A stretch of DNA of 64,000 nucleotides from Viscum album (lineage: Eukaryota > Streptophyta > Magnoliopsida > Santalales > Viscaceae). This document shows positions 11,320 to 22,573 of this stretch, piece after piece; within the stretch, counting starts at the first letter, position 1, and each line of letters starts with the position of its first letter. The notes under the pieces are model-generated. The model was not told the origin of the DNA, did not search any database, and saw nothing but the letters and a program-made list of their open reading frames with translations. Both the position numbers and the translations under genes were made by a program. The stretch lies in NCBI GenBank assembly GCA_963277665.1, contig OY728123.1, positions 628,058,915 to 628,122,914 of the forward strand, given 5' to 3'.

Positions 11320-11690
11320 TTCTAGGTAATTTAATGGTTTCATCAAATTTAGCCAATGATTTATTTGATTTTGGATCCTCACATTGATTCATATCTTCCT
11401 AGTTTTCTATGAAAATTAGACATTTCCAATTTTATTTAACACAGGATTTTTTAGTCAAAACATCAAAGGGTAGTATCATTACAATAATGTTTTGTGAATT
11501 GGTTTCCATTAGGGAATATAAATGCGCTTTAACTACATATGTCATCGTCATACCCATGATCAAATTTGATACAATCCTCTGAACAGATTGGATTTCAGAC
11601 CATAATGCGAAACATTATTATATGAAAAATAATGTTACAATTTTTGATGATGATAAGGAGTACCTTATCATTAGTGTAGAAATGTCATGA
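11320..11690 (+). pseudogene. Aspartic protease remnant, element B
   Basis: The active-site region reads LFDFGSSH-stop-FIS, where intact relatives have D-T/S-G-A-S/T-H-S-F-I-S, so the catalytic Asp remains but the next residue is changed. About 65 residues later FDTIL-stop-TDWISDHNA matches the FDVILGMDWL-type motif that closes the domain. The enzyme would cut the Gag-Pol polyprotein. The domain is decayed. Confidence 0.75.
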
Positions 11691-11899
11691 TCTGATTCTC
11701 ATCTAGATTCACCCCCAGTAGCTCAACTAAATTTAATTATTGTTGAGGAAGAGAGTTAAATAACAATGGGTGAGGAAATGAATGTTTGAATAGAGTATGT
11801 ACTTATTATGAAAGAATATGTTGATGTATTTTAAGAGGATTTACATGGAAATCCTCCAGAATAAGAAATTGAGTTTTCAATTGATTCAATTATGGGTTC

Positions 11900-12420
11900 A
11901 AGGCTCATATTGAAGACCCCTTTCCACTGTGGAATTTGTGGAAATAAAGAAAAAACTAGACTAATTGACTAAAAATGGATTTATTATCCCTTGTGTGTCT
12001 CCATGGGGAGCCCCTGTTCTTTTTCTTATCAAGAAAGATGGATCTATGTTCTTACGCCTTGACTACAGGGAGATCAATTATTTAACAATAAATACCAATT
12101 ATCCCCTACCTCGAATTGCTGATTTATTCAATCAACTTGAAGGATATCAATATTTTTCAGAGATTGACCTTTGTTCTGGATATCATTAGTTGTGTGTGAA
12201 TAAGGATGAAATTTTGAAGACAACATGTAATATTAGGTATGGGCATTACGATTTTTTATTAATGCCTTTTGGACGGACTATTACACCCTTTGTCTTCATT
12301 GATGTAATGAATAGAGTATTCAAGTAATATCTTGAGGACTTCTTAGAGGTATTTATTGATTAAATCATGATATACTGCAAAAGATATGATGATCATGAAT
12401 ATCACATGCACAATATTTAA
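11900..12420 (+). pseudogene. Reverse transcriptase remnant, element B
   Basis: The frame from 11965 reads [20 protein letters not shown], then [27 protein letters not shown], and [11 protein letters not shown] up to the stop at 12187. It then continues through YGHYDFLLMPFG and VFIDVMNRVFK. The catalytic motif, normally F/Y-I/V-D-D, reads FID-stop at about 12355-12363: the second catalytic aspartate codon position is TAA. The domain order and spacing are those of Ty3/gypsy RT. Inactive. Confidence 0.85.
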
Positions 12421-12639
12421 AATAATCATAAAAGAAATGAATTATATGGGAAGTGTAGCAAGTCTGAATTCTGGATTCAGGAGATTTCTTTTCTTGTCGA
12501 TACTGCCTCTATATATGGAATATATTTTGATACTTCTAATACAAGAGAAATACATTAATGTCCATAACTGATGATTATAACTGAGTTATGTAGTTTTATT
12601 GGTTTCAAAGGTTATTATCAGCGTTTCGTCCATAATTTT

Positions 12640-13060
12640 TCCAATTGGCTCACCCATTAACCAATCTCACAAATAAAGGGGTAAAATTAGTTTGGAAAAA
12701 AGTGTTCGAAGAGTGTTTTGATGAACTGAAGGGAATATTAGTCAATTCCCTTATGATGACTCTACCATTAGGGAATAATGGGTTGGTTATTTATACTGAT
12801 GCTTCAAAGAAAGTACTTGGTTGTATTCTTATGCATAATGATAGAGTTATTTCCTATGCATCACGATAAATAAAAATTCATGAAAAAAAACCATCACACT
12901 CAAGATCATGAGATTGCATATTTAATATTTTCAATGAATATATGGAGACAATCTCTATATGGTGAAAATGTGAGATATATACTTATCATAATAGTTTTAC
13001 GTATATTTTCTTACAAAAAGAACTCAACATGAGGCAAAGATAATGGCTTGAACAACTCAT
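12640..13060 (+). pseudogene. RNase H remnant, element B
   Basis: From 12645 the frame reads a connection segment, then LVIYTDASKKVLGCILMH with the conserved Asp of T/C-D-A-S, then RVISYASR before a stop at 12867. Later pieces include QKELNMRQR (about 13014-13040). RNase H would degrade the RNA strand of the hybrid. Interrupted by stops. Confidence 0.8.
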
Positions 13061-14700
13061 GGATTATAATTTCACTGTACACTACCACCTGGTGAAGGAA
13101 AATAAGGTGGAACATGATTTGAGTAGAAAGGATCACAATGTTTTAAACAAGATGAGAGTTAAACGGGATCCTATGTTCTTGGATATAGTAAATATGGATA
13201 TGGGAATAATCATGGATGGTGAAACACCGACAATTTTTCAAATGGTTTATAATCCATATTTACTAGAAAGGTTAAAAAGTTCCCAGATTGATGATGAGGA
13301 GATTCAAAAGAAAATCAAAGGTGTGATTGATGGGATATTGATTGAATTCATATATGAAGATGGAATTTTGATGTTTGGGAGGTGGATTTGTGTGCTCGAT
13401 ATACGTGATCTAAAAAATAGAATTGTTCCATGATTCATAAAGCCCCAATTTTTATATACACCCTGGTAGCAGTATGATGTATAGAGATTTGAAGGAAAAT
13501 TATTGGTGGGACAACATGAAGAAGGATATTTCTGATTATGTGTCAAAATGTATGGTTTTTCAACAGGTTATGGTTTTAGGAAAACATCCTAGAAGAGTCA
13601 TAAAACCTCTTCCCATACCTGATTGAAAATGGGATGATGTTACGATGGAATTTATCATTGGACTACTAATGACTCATAAAAGGAATGATGAAATATGTGT
13701 AATTATTGATCATCTTACCAAGTAAACACATTTTCTTTCTATAAGAGAATATTTACCACTTGATGTTTTTGCATGAATATATATTAATGAAGTAGTTAGA
13801 CATCATGGAGTACCCCTATCGATTGTTTCTGATTGTGATCCAAATTTTACATCAAGATTATGGAAAATTCATCAGAAGGCCCTAAATACTGAACTTCATT
13901 TGAGAACTATCTACCACCCTAAAACTGATGGAAAATCAGAACGGACTATTCAAACCTTAGAATAAATGTTGATATCTTTCTCACTTTACATCCAAGGTAT
14001 GTGGGAGTTGTATTTACCTCGGGTAAAATTTTCCTATAATAATAGCTTCCATTCAACTATTTAGATGGAACCATATGAAGCGTTATATGGATAAAGATAT
14101 TTCACACCAACTTTTTAGGATGATGTTGGTGAAAGAAAACTCTTAGGCCAAGAACATGTTAAGGAAATAATGGAAAAGCTGAAGATCATACAATCCCACA
14201 TCAAAGCAGCTCAGTGAAGGTAAATGGGCTATACCGATAACTAATGGATAGATTTTGAATTTCATGTAATAGATCGTGTTTGTTTGAAGGTATCTCCATG
14301 TAAGGGTGTTGTACGATTTATTAGGAAGATTATATTGAGTCCTAGGTGCATGAGACATTTCGAAATTCCAGAATGAATTAGAGTTGTAGATTATCTTTTG
14401 GAAATTCCTCAAAGTCTCCCCAAAGTTCATGATATGTTCTACGTATAACTATTGAGAAAATACATGCATGTCCCAAGAAAGGTACTCACCTATGAAGAAA
14501 TAGAACTAGAACCCGAGATTTCTTATTGTTAAAAGCATGTCAATATTCTTGATACTAGAGATAATGTGTTGATAAAACAGATGACTTGTCTGGTATAGGT
14601 TCTATGGAGAAACTATAACATGGAAGATGAAACGTGGGATCCCAAGAAACATATGATTAAGAACCACTCAAATATTTTTATGTAGTAGAATTATATAAAT
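13061..14700 (+). pseudogene. Integrase with chromodomain-like tail, element B
   Basis: The linker HYHLVKENKVEHDLSRK opens the region. A long linker frame to 13431 leads into a decayed HHCC zinc finger near 13430-13570. The catalytic core is recognisable: W-D-D-V-T-M-E-F (first Asp now Glu), VSDCDPNFTSRLW with the second Asp, and HPKTDGKSERTIQTLE with the catalytic Glu. Later segments PYEALYG, KVHDMFYV and LLRKYMHVP are typical. The tail VLWRNYNMEDETWDPKKHM (about 14595-14655) and NHSNIF match the C-terminal chromodomain-like tail of Del/Tekay-type chromoviruses. Many in-frame stops. Confidence 0.85.
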
Positions 14701-14721
14701 TTCTAAGATGAAATTATTTGA

Positions 14722-14733
14722 ATGAGGTAAGAA
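14722..14733 (+). other. Polypurine-tract remnant, element B
   Basis: ATGAGGTAAGAA sits directly before the 3' LTR start TGTAACACC at 14734. This is the expected position of the plus-strand primer of an LTR element. Confidence 0.5.
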
Positions 14734-17700
14734 TGTAACACCACAAGCTTCCAAAATACTTTTCTATTTGAATAATGTAAGAGCTTTCGCAATTCGCAAC
14801 TTTGAGTTCCATCACACCACGACCAATCAAATTAGATCTTATGAATAGTAATACCCTTTTTTTGAAATTATATATATTTTATTTTTCAAAATGGAATTCA
14901 TTTTTGGATTCGGAATATCAGAATTATCTTATGGTGAATATTTGGTATTTTCTGAAAAAAATGAATTTTTTAATGAATATTGAAAAACACTGTGTTGTTG
15001 TTTAAAACCAACTATTTATTTAAATAATTGTTTATTTTACATAAATTTGTTTTAGGTCAAAATATATACATAATACCTATATATTTTCAATGTAATTCAT
15101 TGGATTCATTTTGTAGTAAGATTATATATTTATAATTTTATTGAACTTTTAACGTCTTTTAACCACGTAATAGGCACATTTGAAAATTTTCATAAAACGT
15201 AAATTTGTCGCTACTATTAATTGAATTTCAAAAATCATAGAGACTTTGTTGACATCAGTACATAAAATGTGGTTCAATTGGATGAAACCCAAATAATATA
15301 TTATTAAATGATATAATATTCTTACAAATTTAAGGTTCATCAAAAGGACCCATATAATTATATATATGTCATTAATGAACAAATTGCGGTTATATTGGAT
15401 TTTATTGTTAGTTTATCAACCATTTATTATAATAATACAACAATACATGGTAAAAGATAATCTATTTATCTAAGAATTAAATCTAAAAGATAAGGTAAAT
15501 ATGGTGACCTAAACTTGTATAAAACCAAATGGTTGAGACTTTTTCAACCCATCCCTACCTTACCCTTGAAATAAATCCTTTTGGAGACATTATAAACTTA
15601 ATATTATTGTATTATAAATTTATATTTGATTCTTTTGCTAATGTAACCCTCGCCTATCTTATAAAAGGGTACTTCCCCTTCTCTCAAAATAACACCTCCA
15701 AAGCCATTTGGATCCGCAAAACCCTGCTCCAGTATCCTCCAAACTACCATCTCTTAAACCTAAAGGCCTTAATTTTGTTTATAAGCCTGCCTATGGATCA
15801 CTTTTTTCAAATCAACAGAAAGCACACTTGGAAGAGGTAATAATTTCATCACATCTTTCAATATTATTTTCTTCTTCCACTTCTTCTTTCATTGTTGTTT
15901 CCATGCCAAAATAATAACTCCAATACATTGTACATACTATGATTTTATTATAAATATTGTACATACATATTCAATATTCTATCCATCCTATGAATTACAA
16001 AGTCACCATACATTCGTACGTACAGCTTACCATCTCCACGCCGTGGTGTCGTTTGTTATTCAACACTTCATTATTTGGATGTGTATAATATTCTTTATAA
16101 TTGATGTAAATAATAAATAAAACATGTTAATGATTCTTTATATATGATATATCATCCAATTAAATACTATTTCATCATCACTATAATGATATTGTCCCTC
16201 ATGTGTACGTATAGATAACCGTCTCCCCGAACGTGATAAGACTCATTCCCCAACGTAATAATTCAATAATAAATTTTTTATGATAAAAAATAATATCTAA
16301 GAACTAAATATCATTCGTGAAATGAGTCAAATACATCCTATATTTAACAAACATGACTTACATAACAAAACATATAATGGAAAATGAATTAGTTAACAGG
16401 TGAAACAACGATACTACTGAAATATTATTAACAATGCAATATTAGAATACCATATGTGATATCATATTTTTGTATGTGGTTCTTGTATAATATAATAACA
16501 ATTATTTAATGATAATAAAAGAGGTTATGGAACCCTACATCAAGTAAAAGTACAAGTTAAGGGTTAATTTTACATTCCCTTTATTATACGAGGTTGTTTA
16601 GATGTGAGTATCTATTGGGTCCTCTTAATCGTCAAAATTTGTGTTTCTAAAAATGTATCTCAAAACATTTTTTATATTTACTATACTATGGGTTAAAGTA
16701 ATTTATAAATTTTTTGAACTATAAAAAAAATATTAATGGGATCTTTCCGTTGCATTGCAAATAATGTAATTTATGACTTTTTCGACAAATTAAGGTAAGA
16801 ATGTTTTTTTAACTTATACAGTGGGTCCAGAAATTTTCCACCGTTATAGAATATTCACATCTTACCTTACTAGATTATAATAATATTGTCAAAATAAATG
16901 TTTTATTTTATAATTATTTGACGTTTAAGGTATTTCAAAACTGAAATTTATATTTCTCTCAAATAGTTTTGATTTCATTTATGTCAACATCCATTGATGT
17001 ATTTTACCCTTTTTTGAAGTTGATTTATTATGATACAACATTTGATATTTAATTGAAGGTTTTTTGATATGTTTCACTATTGATGTGTTATGTTATATCA
17101 TTCATGTTTTTTAGTTAAAATATTAACATTTCATATGCTATTTTTAATATGAATGACTAGGTTTTGTTTCAACATTTTCATGCGATGAATGCATTGGACT
17201 GAGTAGGTGACTGGTGGAGCCCGCTATAGCTCTATGATTCATCGGGAGGTCTCTTAAGACAAACTAGTGTCTTGGAACAAGGCTTGACAAAATCTTATTG
17301 TAGTCTTGGCATGAGACCTAGGCTAAGTGGATATGATGTCTGACATTATGCATTCCATCATTATGAAATTGGTTATAGATATTACATGTGATTATTCGAC
17401 TAGTAGAATATCCATGTGGATATGTAAATGGAATTATTTGATTTGTATTTGCCATATTATGTCTAATTTTATGGTTTAAAGGACTGTTTTTTAGTCTTAT
17501 AAATTTCCTTAATTGTTTGTGATAATTTATGAATGTTTCCTCTATATTTGTATCCTTACAGAGCACATGAGATCACCACTTTCTATGTTTTATTTTTTCC
17601 AGGATGCAATGAAATATATTATGACTGACCTACAGGGATGTTATAAGAGAGATAAATGTGTTCAAAGGAGACACTTTTTTTTTCCATTTCATAATGTAAT

Positions 17701-17834
17701 GTAAAACTTATATTTGGGTCTATTACTTCCAAAGCTACTAAACTGATCAGTTTTTCGGGATTTGTTCCACTGCGATCATGCCAATTTTATGTAATAATGC
17801 ACTAACTCTGGGTAACTAGGGTTGGGGAGTCACA
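14734..17834 (+). repeat. 3' LTR of element B
   Basis: It starts TGTAACACC and ends in ggggagtcaca, giving the TG...CA ends of an LTR and a length of about 3.1 kb. It aligns by eye with 7170-9731 over its last 2.5 kb. It carries a TATA box at 15660 and two copies of the TGTGTACGTA-type motif (16005, 16197). Element C begins without a gap at its right end. Confidence 0.85.
15660..15667 (+). promoter_or_regulatory. LTR TATA box (element B, 3' LTR)
   Basis: TATAAAAG lies in atcttataaaagggtacttcccc, the same context as 7529 in the 5' LTR. Confidence 0.55.
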
Positions 17835-18056
17835 TTTTGACACTCCCAAGGGATATTATTTTGGAATTCACAATCTCTAAATGAAACATTATAATGCTGT
17901 TAAATATAAGTTGGATATGAATAACCTAGGATAAACCAAAAGTTTCATAGATTATTGATGGTTTCATAAGTTAAAAATCCTATAAGTGATTTTTCATGGC
18001 TGTATTGTTCTTCATTATGATAATTATTTCTTACTCTAAACTTTAGGTTTTAATAA

Positions 18057-18840
18057 ATGGTTAAACCCCAAAGGAACAGTGTTAACGATGATTACGATGA
18101 ACAATATAATTATTTTCCTCCTGAGAAACCAAATTATATGAGATCTGTAATGAAAAACCACTATGCAATGCTCACCGAGCATTCTCAATATTTTAATCAG
18201 GGTGGACTTAAAAATGAGAAAAAAATAGAAAACAATCTATTTAGTATTCATGGGGAACATCCCAATTTTATTTTGAGGGCCTTTTGATCCTATTATTTTG
18301 GAATAATGGATCTGTAATACTAAAAGGATGTAATATGATCATTAATGTTTAGGGCATGAGAATATCATTCGGGTTGTTTATTGACTAGAAGAAAAATATG
18401 ATCAATAGTGGACTCTAATCAAGAATCTAAGGTAGAAATTTGAGATTGAATCCATGGATTGGTATTAGTTTAGTAACACATTCTATAATATGCAATTTCC
18501 TATATTTATTCACAAAAATATGCCGAAAGAGTTCCTTCCGTTGAAGAAAATGGATGATTAATCTATTGTTACCTATAAGGATAATGTCACAAGACATTTG
18601 AGGTACGCTTTAGGAATTATTATCCATCCTAAAAGTAATGTTGATAGGTTATTTAGTGGATTAATTCCTGGCATCAGATGGGAGTTTTCCATAATAGGCA
18701 TTAGTATCTATGAAGAGAATGTGCATTGTCAAATCATGGTTGAAATGGAGGTTGGTGTCACATATCAATCTCATAGTTTTTACAAGAAGAGGAAGATGGA
18801 TTTTAATGGAAAATCTAAAAAACATGATTAAAAGAATATG
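18057..18840 (+). pseudogene. Gag remnant, element C
   Basis: The frame from 18057 begins MVKPQRNSVNDDYDEQY and stays open to 18285. After a decayed stretch, a second open part (18598-18830) contains SNVDRLFSGLIPGIRWEF, the counterpart of SKFDRLFYGLKP in element B. No zinc knuckle was recognised downstream. Its place before the protease and the shared segment support the call. Confidence 0.65.
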
Positions 18841-19149
18841 ATCTTTTTCTTATTCTCTATTTTTGGGAAGAATCATAAATGAATTTTCCAAATGGGGTTT
18901 AATTAATATTTTAATTTGAGAAAGTAATGTCACAAAGCAATTGATTTCCAAAGTGATGCGAAAAAGATAGTTCAAAATGTTAATAGAGAAAAAATACACA
19001 CATAATTCACTTCCCACAATTCAATACTACATCTATATAGAGAATAAAAATTATGAAAACCACTACCCAAACGAAAGGGATGGTGTTGGTGATCCCCTTC
19101 AGCAACCTCTTAAACTGAGGGACAATGAAAAATCTCATGAAATCACTAT

Positions 19150-19500
19150 TTACGGTGAGGGGTGTGATACTGATTTGATGAAAGGTACGATTATTGTACA
19201 ATGTAAAACGTATAATGTCATATTTGACTCTAGATCTACCCACTCTTTTAATTCAAATTATTATTATATGGCTTTCAAGATTCAACCAAAACAATTAAAT
19301 GTGGAATTAGTGGTGCAAACACCAAATGAAATAATTATTACATCTCATGTATATGATTAATCTCTAGTAGAAGTCTGTGGGAATGTGATTCCTTCAAATA
19401 TTTTCCCTAATACATTGGTTGAATTTGATGTCATCTTAGGCAAGGAAAGGATTTCTCTGCCTAAAATCCCACATCAGTTTTTGAGGAATTAATTTTATGT
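19150..19500 (+). pseudogene. Aspartic protease remnant, element C
   Basis: MKGTIIVQCKTYNVIFDSRS is followed by THSF, matching the D-S-G-A-T-H-S-F active site with Gly changed to Arg and Ala to Ser. EFDVILGKE (about 19420) is the closing motif. The open frame is 18977-19357, stopping between the two motifs. Confidence 0.75.
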
Positions 19501-19799
19501 TTGATATTTCAATCCCCCGTATAATCATCTATCAATGTGATTATCGACATGATCCTCTTATGGACATCACATCCTATTCTTGGGTATTAATTCCCATTCA
19601 AATGGTTTGATTGTCTCAAATGGTTGGGGAGAAGATCGACATCGATGAAATTCTGTTTTTTAGTATTTTTTTGGATTCCATTCTAGAATATTTTCTTATC
19701 CTTCCACCAAAACATGATGTTGATTTCTAAATATTACTCATACCTGGTTCCACAATAGTTTCAATAATGGCTTATAGAATAGTCTTATTTGTGTTACAT

Positions 19800-20280
19800 G
19801 AATAGATGAAAAATCTCCTAGAAAACCTTGATAAGGTGTTCATTTCATTAAGTTTGTCACCTTGGAGTGCACATGTATTTTTTTTTAAAAAAATTAAACA
19901 AATGAAACACTTCATTAATTATCGAGAGTTTTATAGGATCACCATCTTGCACAATTATCCATTTCCCCTTAGAGATAAATTACGTGATGAACTAAGAATA
20001 GCTCAATACTTTACCATTATTGAGCTTTGTTATGGATATCATCAACCTTGGATCTAGAATGAGGATATACACAACACGACATTCTGTAAAATGTATGGTC
20101 ACTAGGGATATATAATGATGCATTTTTTTCTTACAAATTTCCAAGTCATATTCATGGATTTAATGAATAGAGTCATTATATATTACCTCGATATGTTTTT
20201 GTTATTCTTTATAGATGATATTATTATCTATTCATAGAGAAATGAAGAGCGTGATAATGTTTGAAAATTGTATTGGGACC
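19800..20280 (+). pseudogene. Reverse transcriptase remnant, element C, with intact FIDD
   Basis: The open part at 19806-20054 reads SLSPWSAHVFFFKK, NYREFYRITI and AQYFTIIELCYGYHQ. After a stop it continues with a decayed M-P-F-G-type region, FMDLMNRVI and FLLFFIDDIIIYS at about 20190-20228. The catalytic F-I-D-D quartet is intact, unlike elements B, D, E and F. Flanking stops still make it non-functional. Confidence 0.8.
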
Positions 20281-20559
20281 CCATGGAAGGAGAACCGATA
20301 TAAAAAAATTACAAATTGTGAGTTTTGGGTGTGAAATGTTCAATTTTTTTTTTGTAACATAATCTCAATAGATGGTATAACAACATATCCATCAAACGGA
20401 AGAGGACATTGAATGTTTTCGTAGACCACCATGATGACCGAGATCTATATATTTCATTGTTCAGTAAGATATTATTGATGGTTTGTGGAGAATATCACAT
20501 GGATCTCTAATCCTATGAACATGTTAACTAAATTAGGTGTCATGTTCTTCTAGACATAT

Positions 20560-20990
20560 GAATGTGAGGAAAATTTCAAGGAATTGAAGAGAAGGTTGTT
20601 CAGTGCACCCATGATTACAATACCATGTAGTGGATATGGGTTTGTATTATATATAGACACATCCATGATGGTATTGGGATGTGTTCATATGAAGAATATT
20701 GTGGTTATAACTTATTCTTCAATATAGGTAGCGATTCCTGAAAACAATTGCCCAAATCAAGATTTTGAGTTAGCAGCATTAATTTTTGTATTAAAGATAC
20801 ATAGGAATTATCATTAAGGCGAAAAGTGTGATATATTTACTAATCATAAATGTCTAAAATATATATTCACACAAAAGTATTTGAATATGTTCTAGATGGA
20901 ATGATTAGATTTTATAAAGGATTATGACTCCTCAATACATTACCTCCCTGGGAAATTGAACCGGGAGACTAATTATTTCCGTCAGAAGGA
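20560..20990 (+). pseudogene. RNase H remnant, element C
   Basis: GFVLYIDTSMMVLGCVHM matches the Y-x-D-A-S start of RNase H, followed by DFELAALIFVLKIHRNYH, CDIFTNHKCLKYIFTQKYLN and HYLPGKLNRETNYF, all in the expected order and spacing. A few stops interrupt the frame. Confidence 0.8.
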
Positions 20991-21229
20991 TCATGCCAGT
21001 GAATCCATGATGAGGATCACAAAAGATCCAATATTTCTAGATACACAATGGATGGATCTAGAAATTATGAAGGAAGGGGAAAATCATATCTTTTTCAAAT
21101 GAATGTTAAAACCTCTATCCATGTATTGATTATGGAGGCATAGAAGGAAGATTAAGATCAACAAAATATTGACTTAAATGCTATTTATTTTAAGCTTGAT
21201 TGGGATGGGATTGTAACGTTCAGGAACTA

Positions 21230-22545
21230 TTTATGTGTTCCTTCCACACCATTTTTATGAAGGATTTGTTAGAGGGAACTCATAGATTTTCATTCTCTAT
21301 TCATCCTGGATGTATGAAGATGTTTAAGGACATTAAATAATACTCTTACTTGAATGGAATGATGAGATATATCACAGATTATATATATCTGTCCATTGTA
21401 TTCAACCTTGTTAAGGATGAAAGACAAAATTATAATGGGATATCTCTTCCATATCCAATAACTTAATGAAAATGTGAAAAACATCACTTTGAATTTTATC
21501 ATTGTACTAACCAAAACCTCAAATGGATTTAATGTTATATTGGTATTATTCAATCAAATTAATAATTCAACTCACTTCATTGCTATCATAGAAGATTTAT
21601 TTTTGGATCGTATTCTTAAGATATACATTAAATAAGTGGTATGTTTTCATGTAGTACTATATTTTTTTGTATCATATTAGGATCAAAGGTTTACCTCAAG
21701 GTTCTGGTTAATCCATCAACAAGAACATGATACATGATTGTGTTTCATCCCTCCTTATCATCCTCAAATATATGGTCATTTTGAAAGAAAATTTCAACCC
21801 CTAGAGGATATGTTGAGATATTTTTTATTAGATATCAATGTTTTTTGGTATCAACAGATTCCTCTAGTTTATTTTTTCATTCATGAACAACCTTCACTCA
21901 AGAATCTAGATGAGACTATTTGAATCCCTATATGGGAAGAAATTTTGAGCTCCAAAGTGTTGTGATGAGGTTGGAGAAAGAAAGATATTGGGAGCTGAGA
22001 TCAGTGAAGAAATTGTCGAGAAGGTTAGAACCATTCAAAATCATATCAGGGTAGCTCAAAGTCAGAATATATGTTATTCTTATATCCATCGACATGATAT
22101 ATAATTTGAATATGGTGAAAAGATTTTTCTAAAAATCTCACCCTACATAAATGATATAACATTCGTGGAGAAAGGGAAGTTATACACTAGGTGTATTATG
22201 CCGTTTTATATTTCTGATCGTATCAGCATAGTATCCAATCACCTAGAATGTCTTCTAAATCTATCTCATGTGTATGATTTGTTCTGTTTTTCTCTCATTA
22301 AGATGTACAAACCCGACCCTTCACTTTTACTAATATAAGAGGTCACACCATTAGAGTAAGATAATTCTTACGAGCAATACCCTGTCGAAATTCTAGACTG
22401 AGAAGAGAATGTTATACAAAACAAGACCTCTCACCTGGTAATTATTTTTTTAAAATTCACATGTAATAGAAATTGTTGTGGGAATATGAGGATATGATGA
22501 TGTCGAAAAATATTCATTATTTTTTACCCTAGTGATGAATTTTAA
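21230..22545 (+). pseudogene. Integrase and tail remnant, element C
   Basis: A decayed zinc-finger region (HSLFILDV at about 21291) leads to NSTHFIAI (about 21567), QRFTSRFWLIHQQ (about 21693) and YHPQIYGHFERKFQPLEDM (about 21752), which covers the catalytic Glu region. SPRMSS and HVYD-type segments follow. The tail near 22380-22520 (PVEILD-stop-EENVIQNKT, then EKYSLFF) matches the C-terminal tail of chromovirus integrases. Confidence 0.75.
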
Positions 22546-22558
22546 TGGAGAAATTCAT

Positions 22559-22573
22559 TTTATGGGGGTTGAA
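22559..22573 (+). other. Polypurine tract, element C
   Basis: TTTATGGGGGTTGAA directly precedes the LTR start at 22574. The same form (ATGGGTTGAA) precedes the LTR of element F, supporting the assignment. Confidence 0.55.

Larger units (their letters stand above)
6981..17834 (+). mobile_element. Element B: Ty3/gypsy chromovirus, nearly full length, decayed
   Basis: The order is truncated 5' LTR, primer-binding site (9733), gag, protease, RT, RNase H, integrase with chromodomain-like tail, polypurine tract, 3' LTR (14734-17834). All domains lie on the plus strand in the canonical Ty3/gypsy order. Expected proteins would act in cytoplasmic virus-like particles and at nuclear integration; here every frame is broken. 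The first roughly 570 bp of the 5' LTR are missing, where block A begins. No target duplication was found. Confidence 0.85.
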
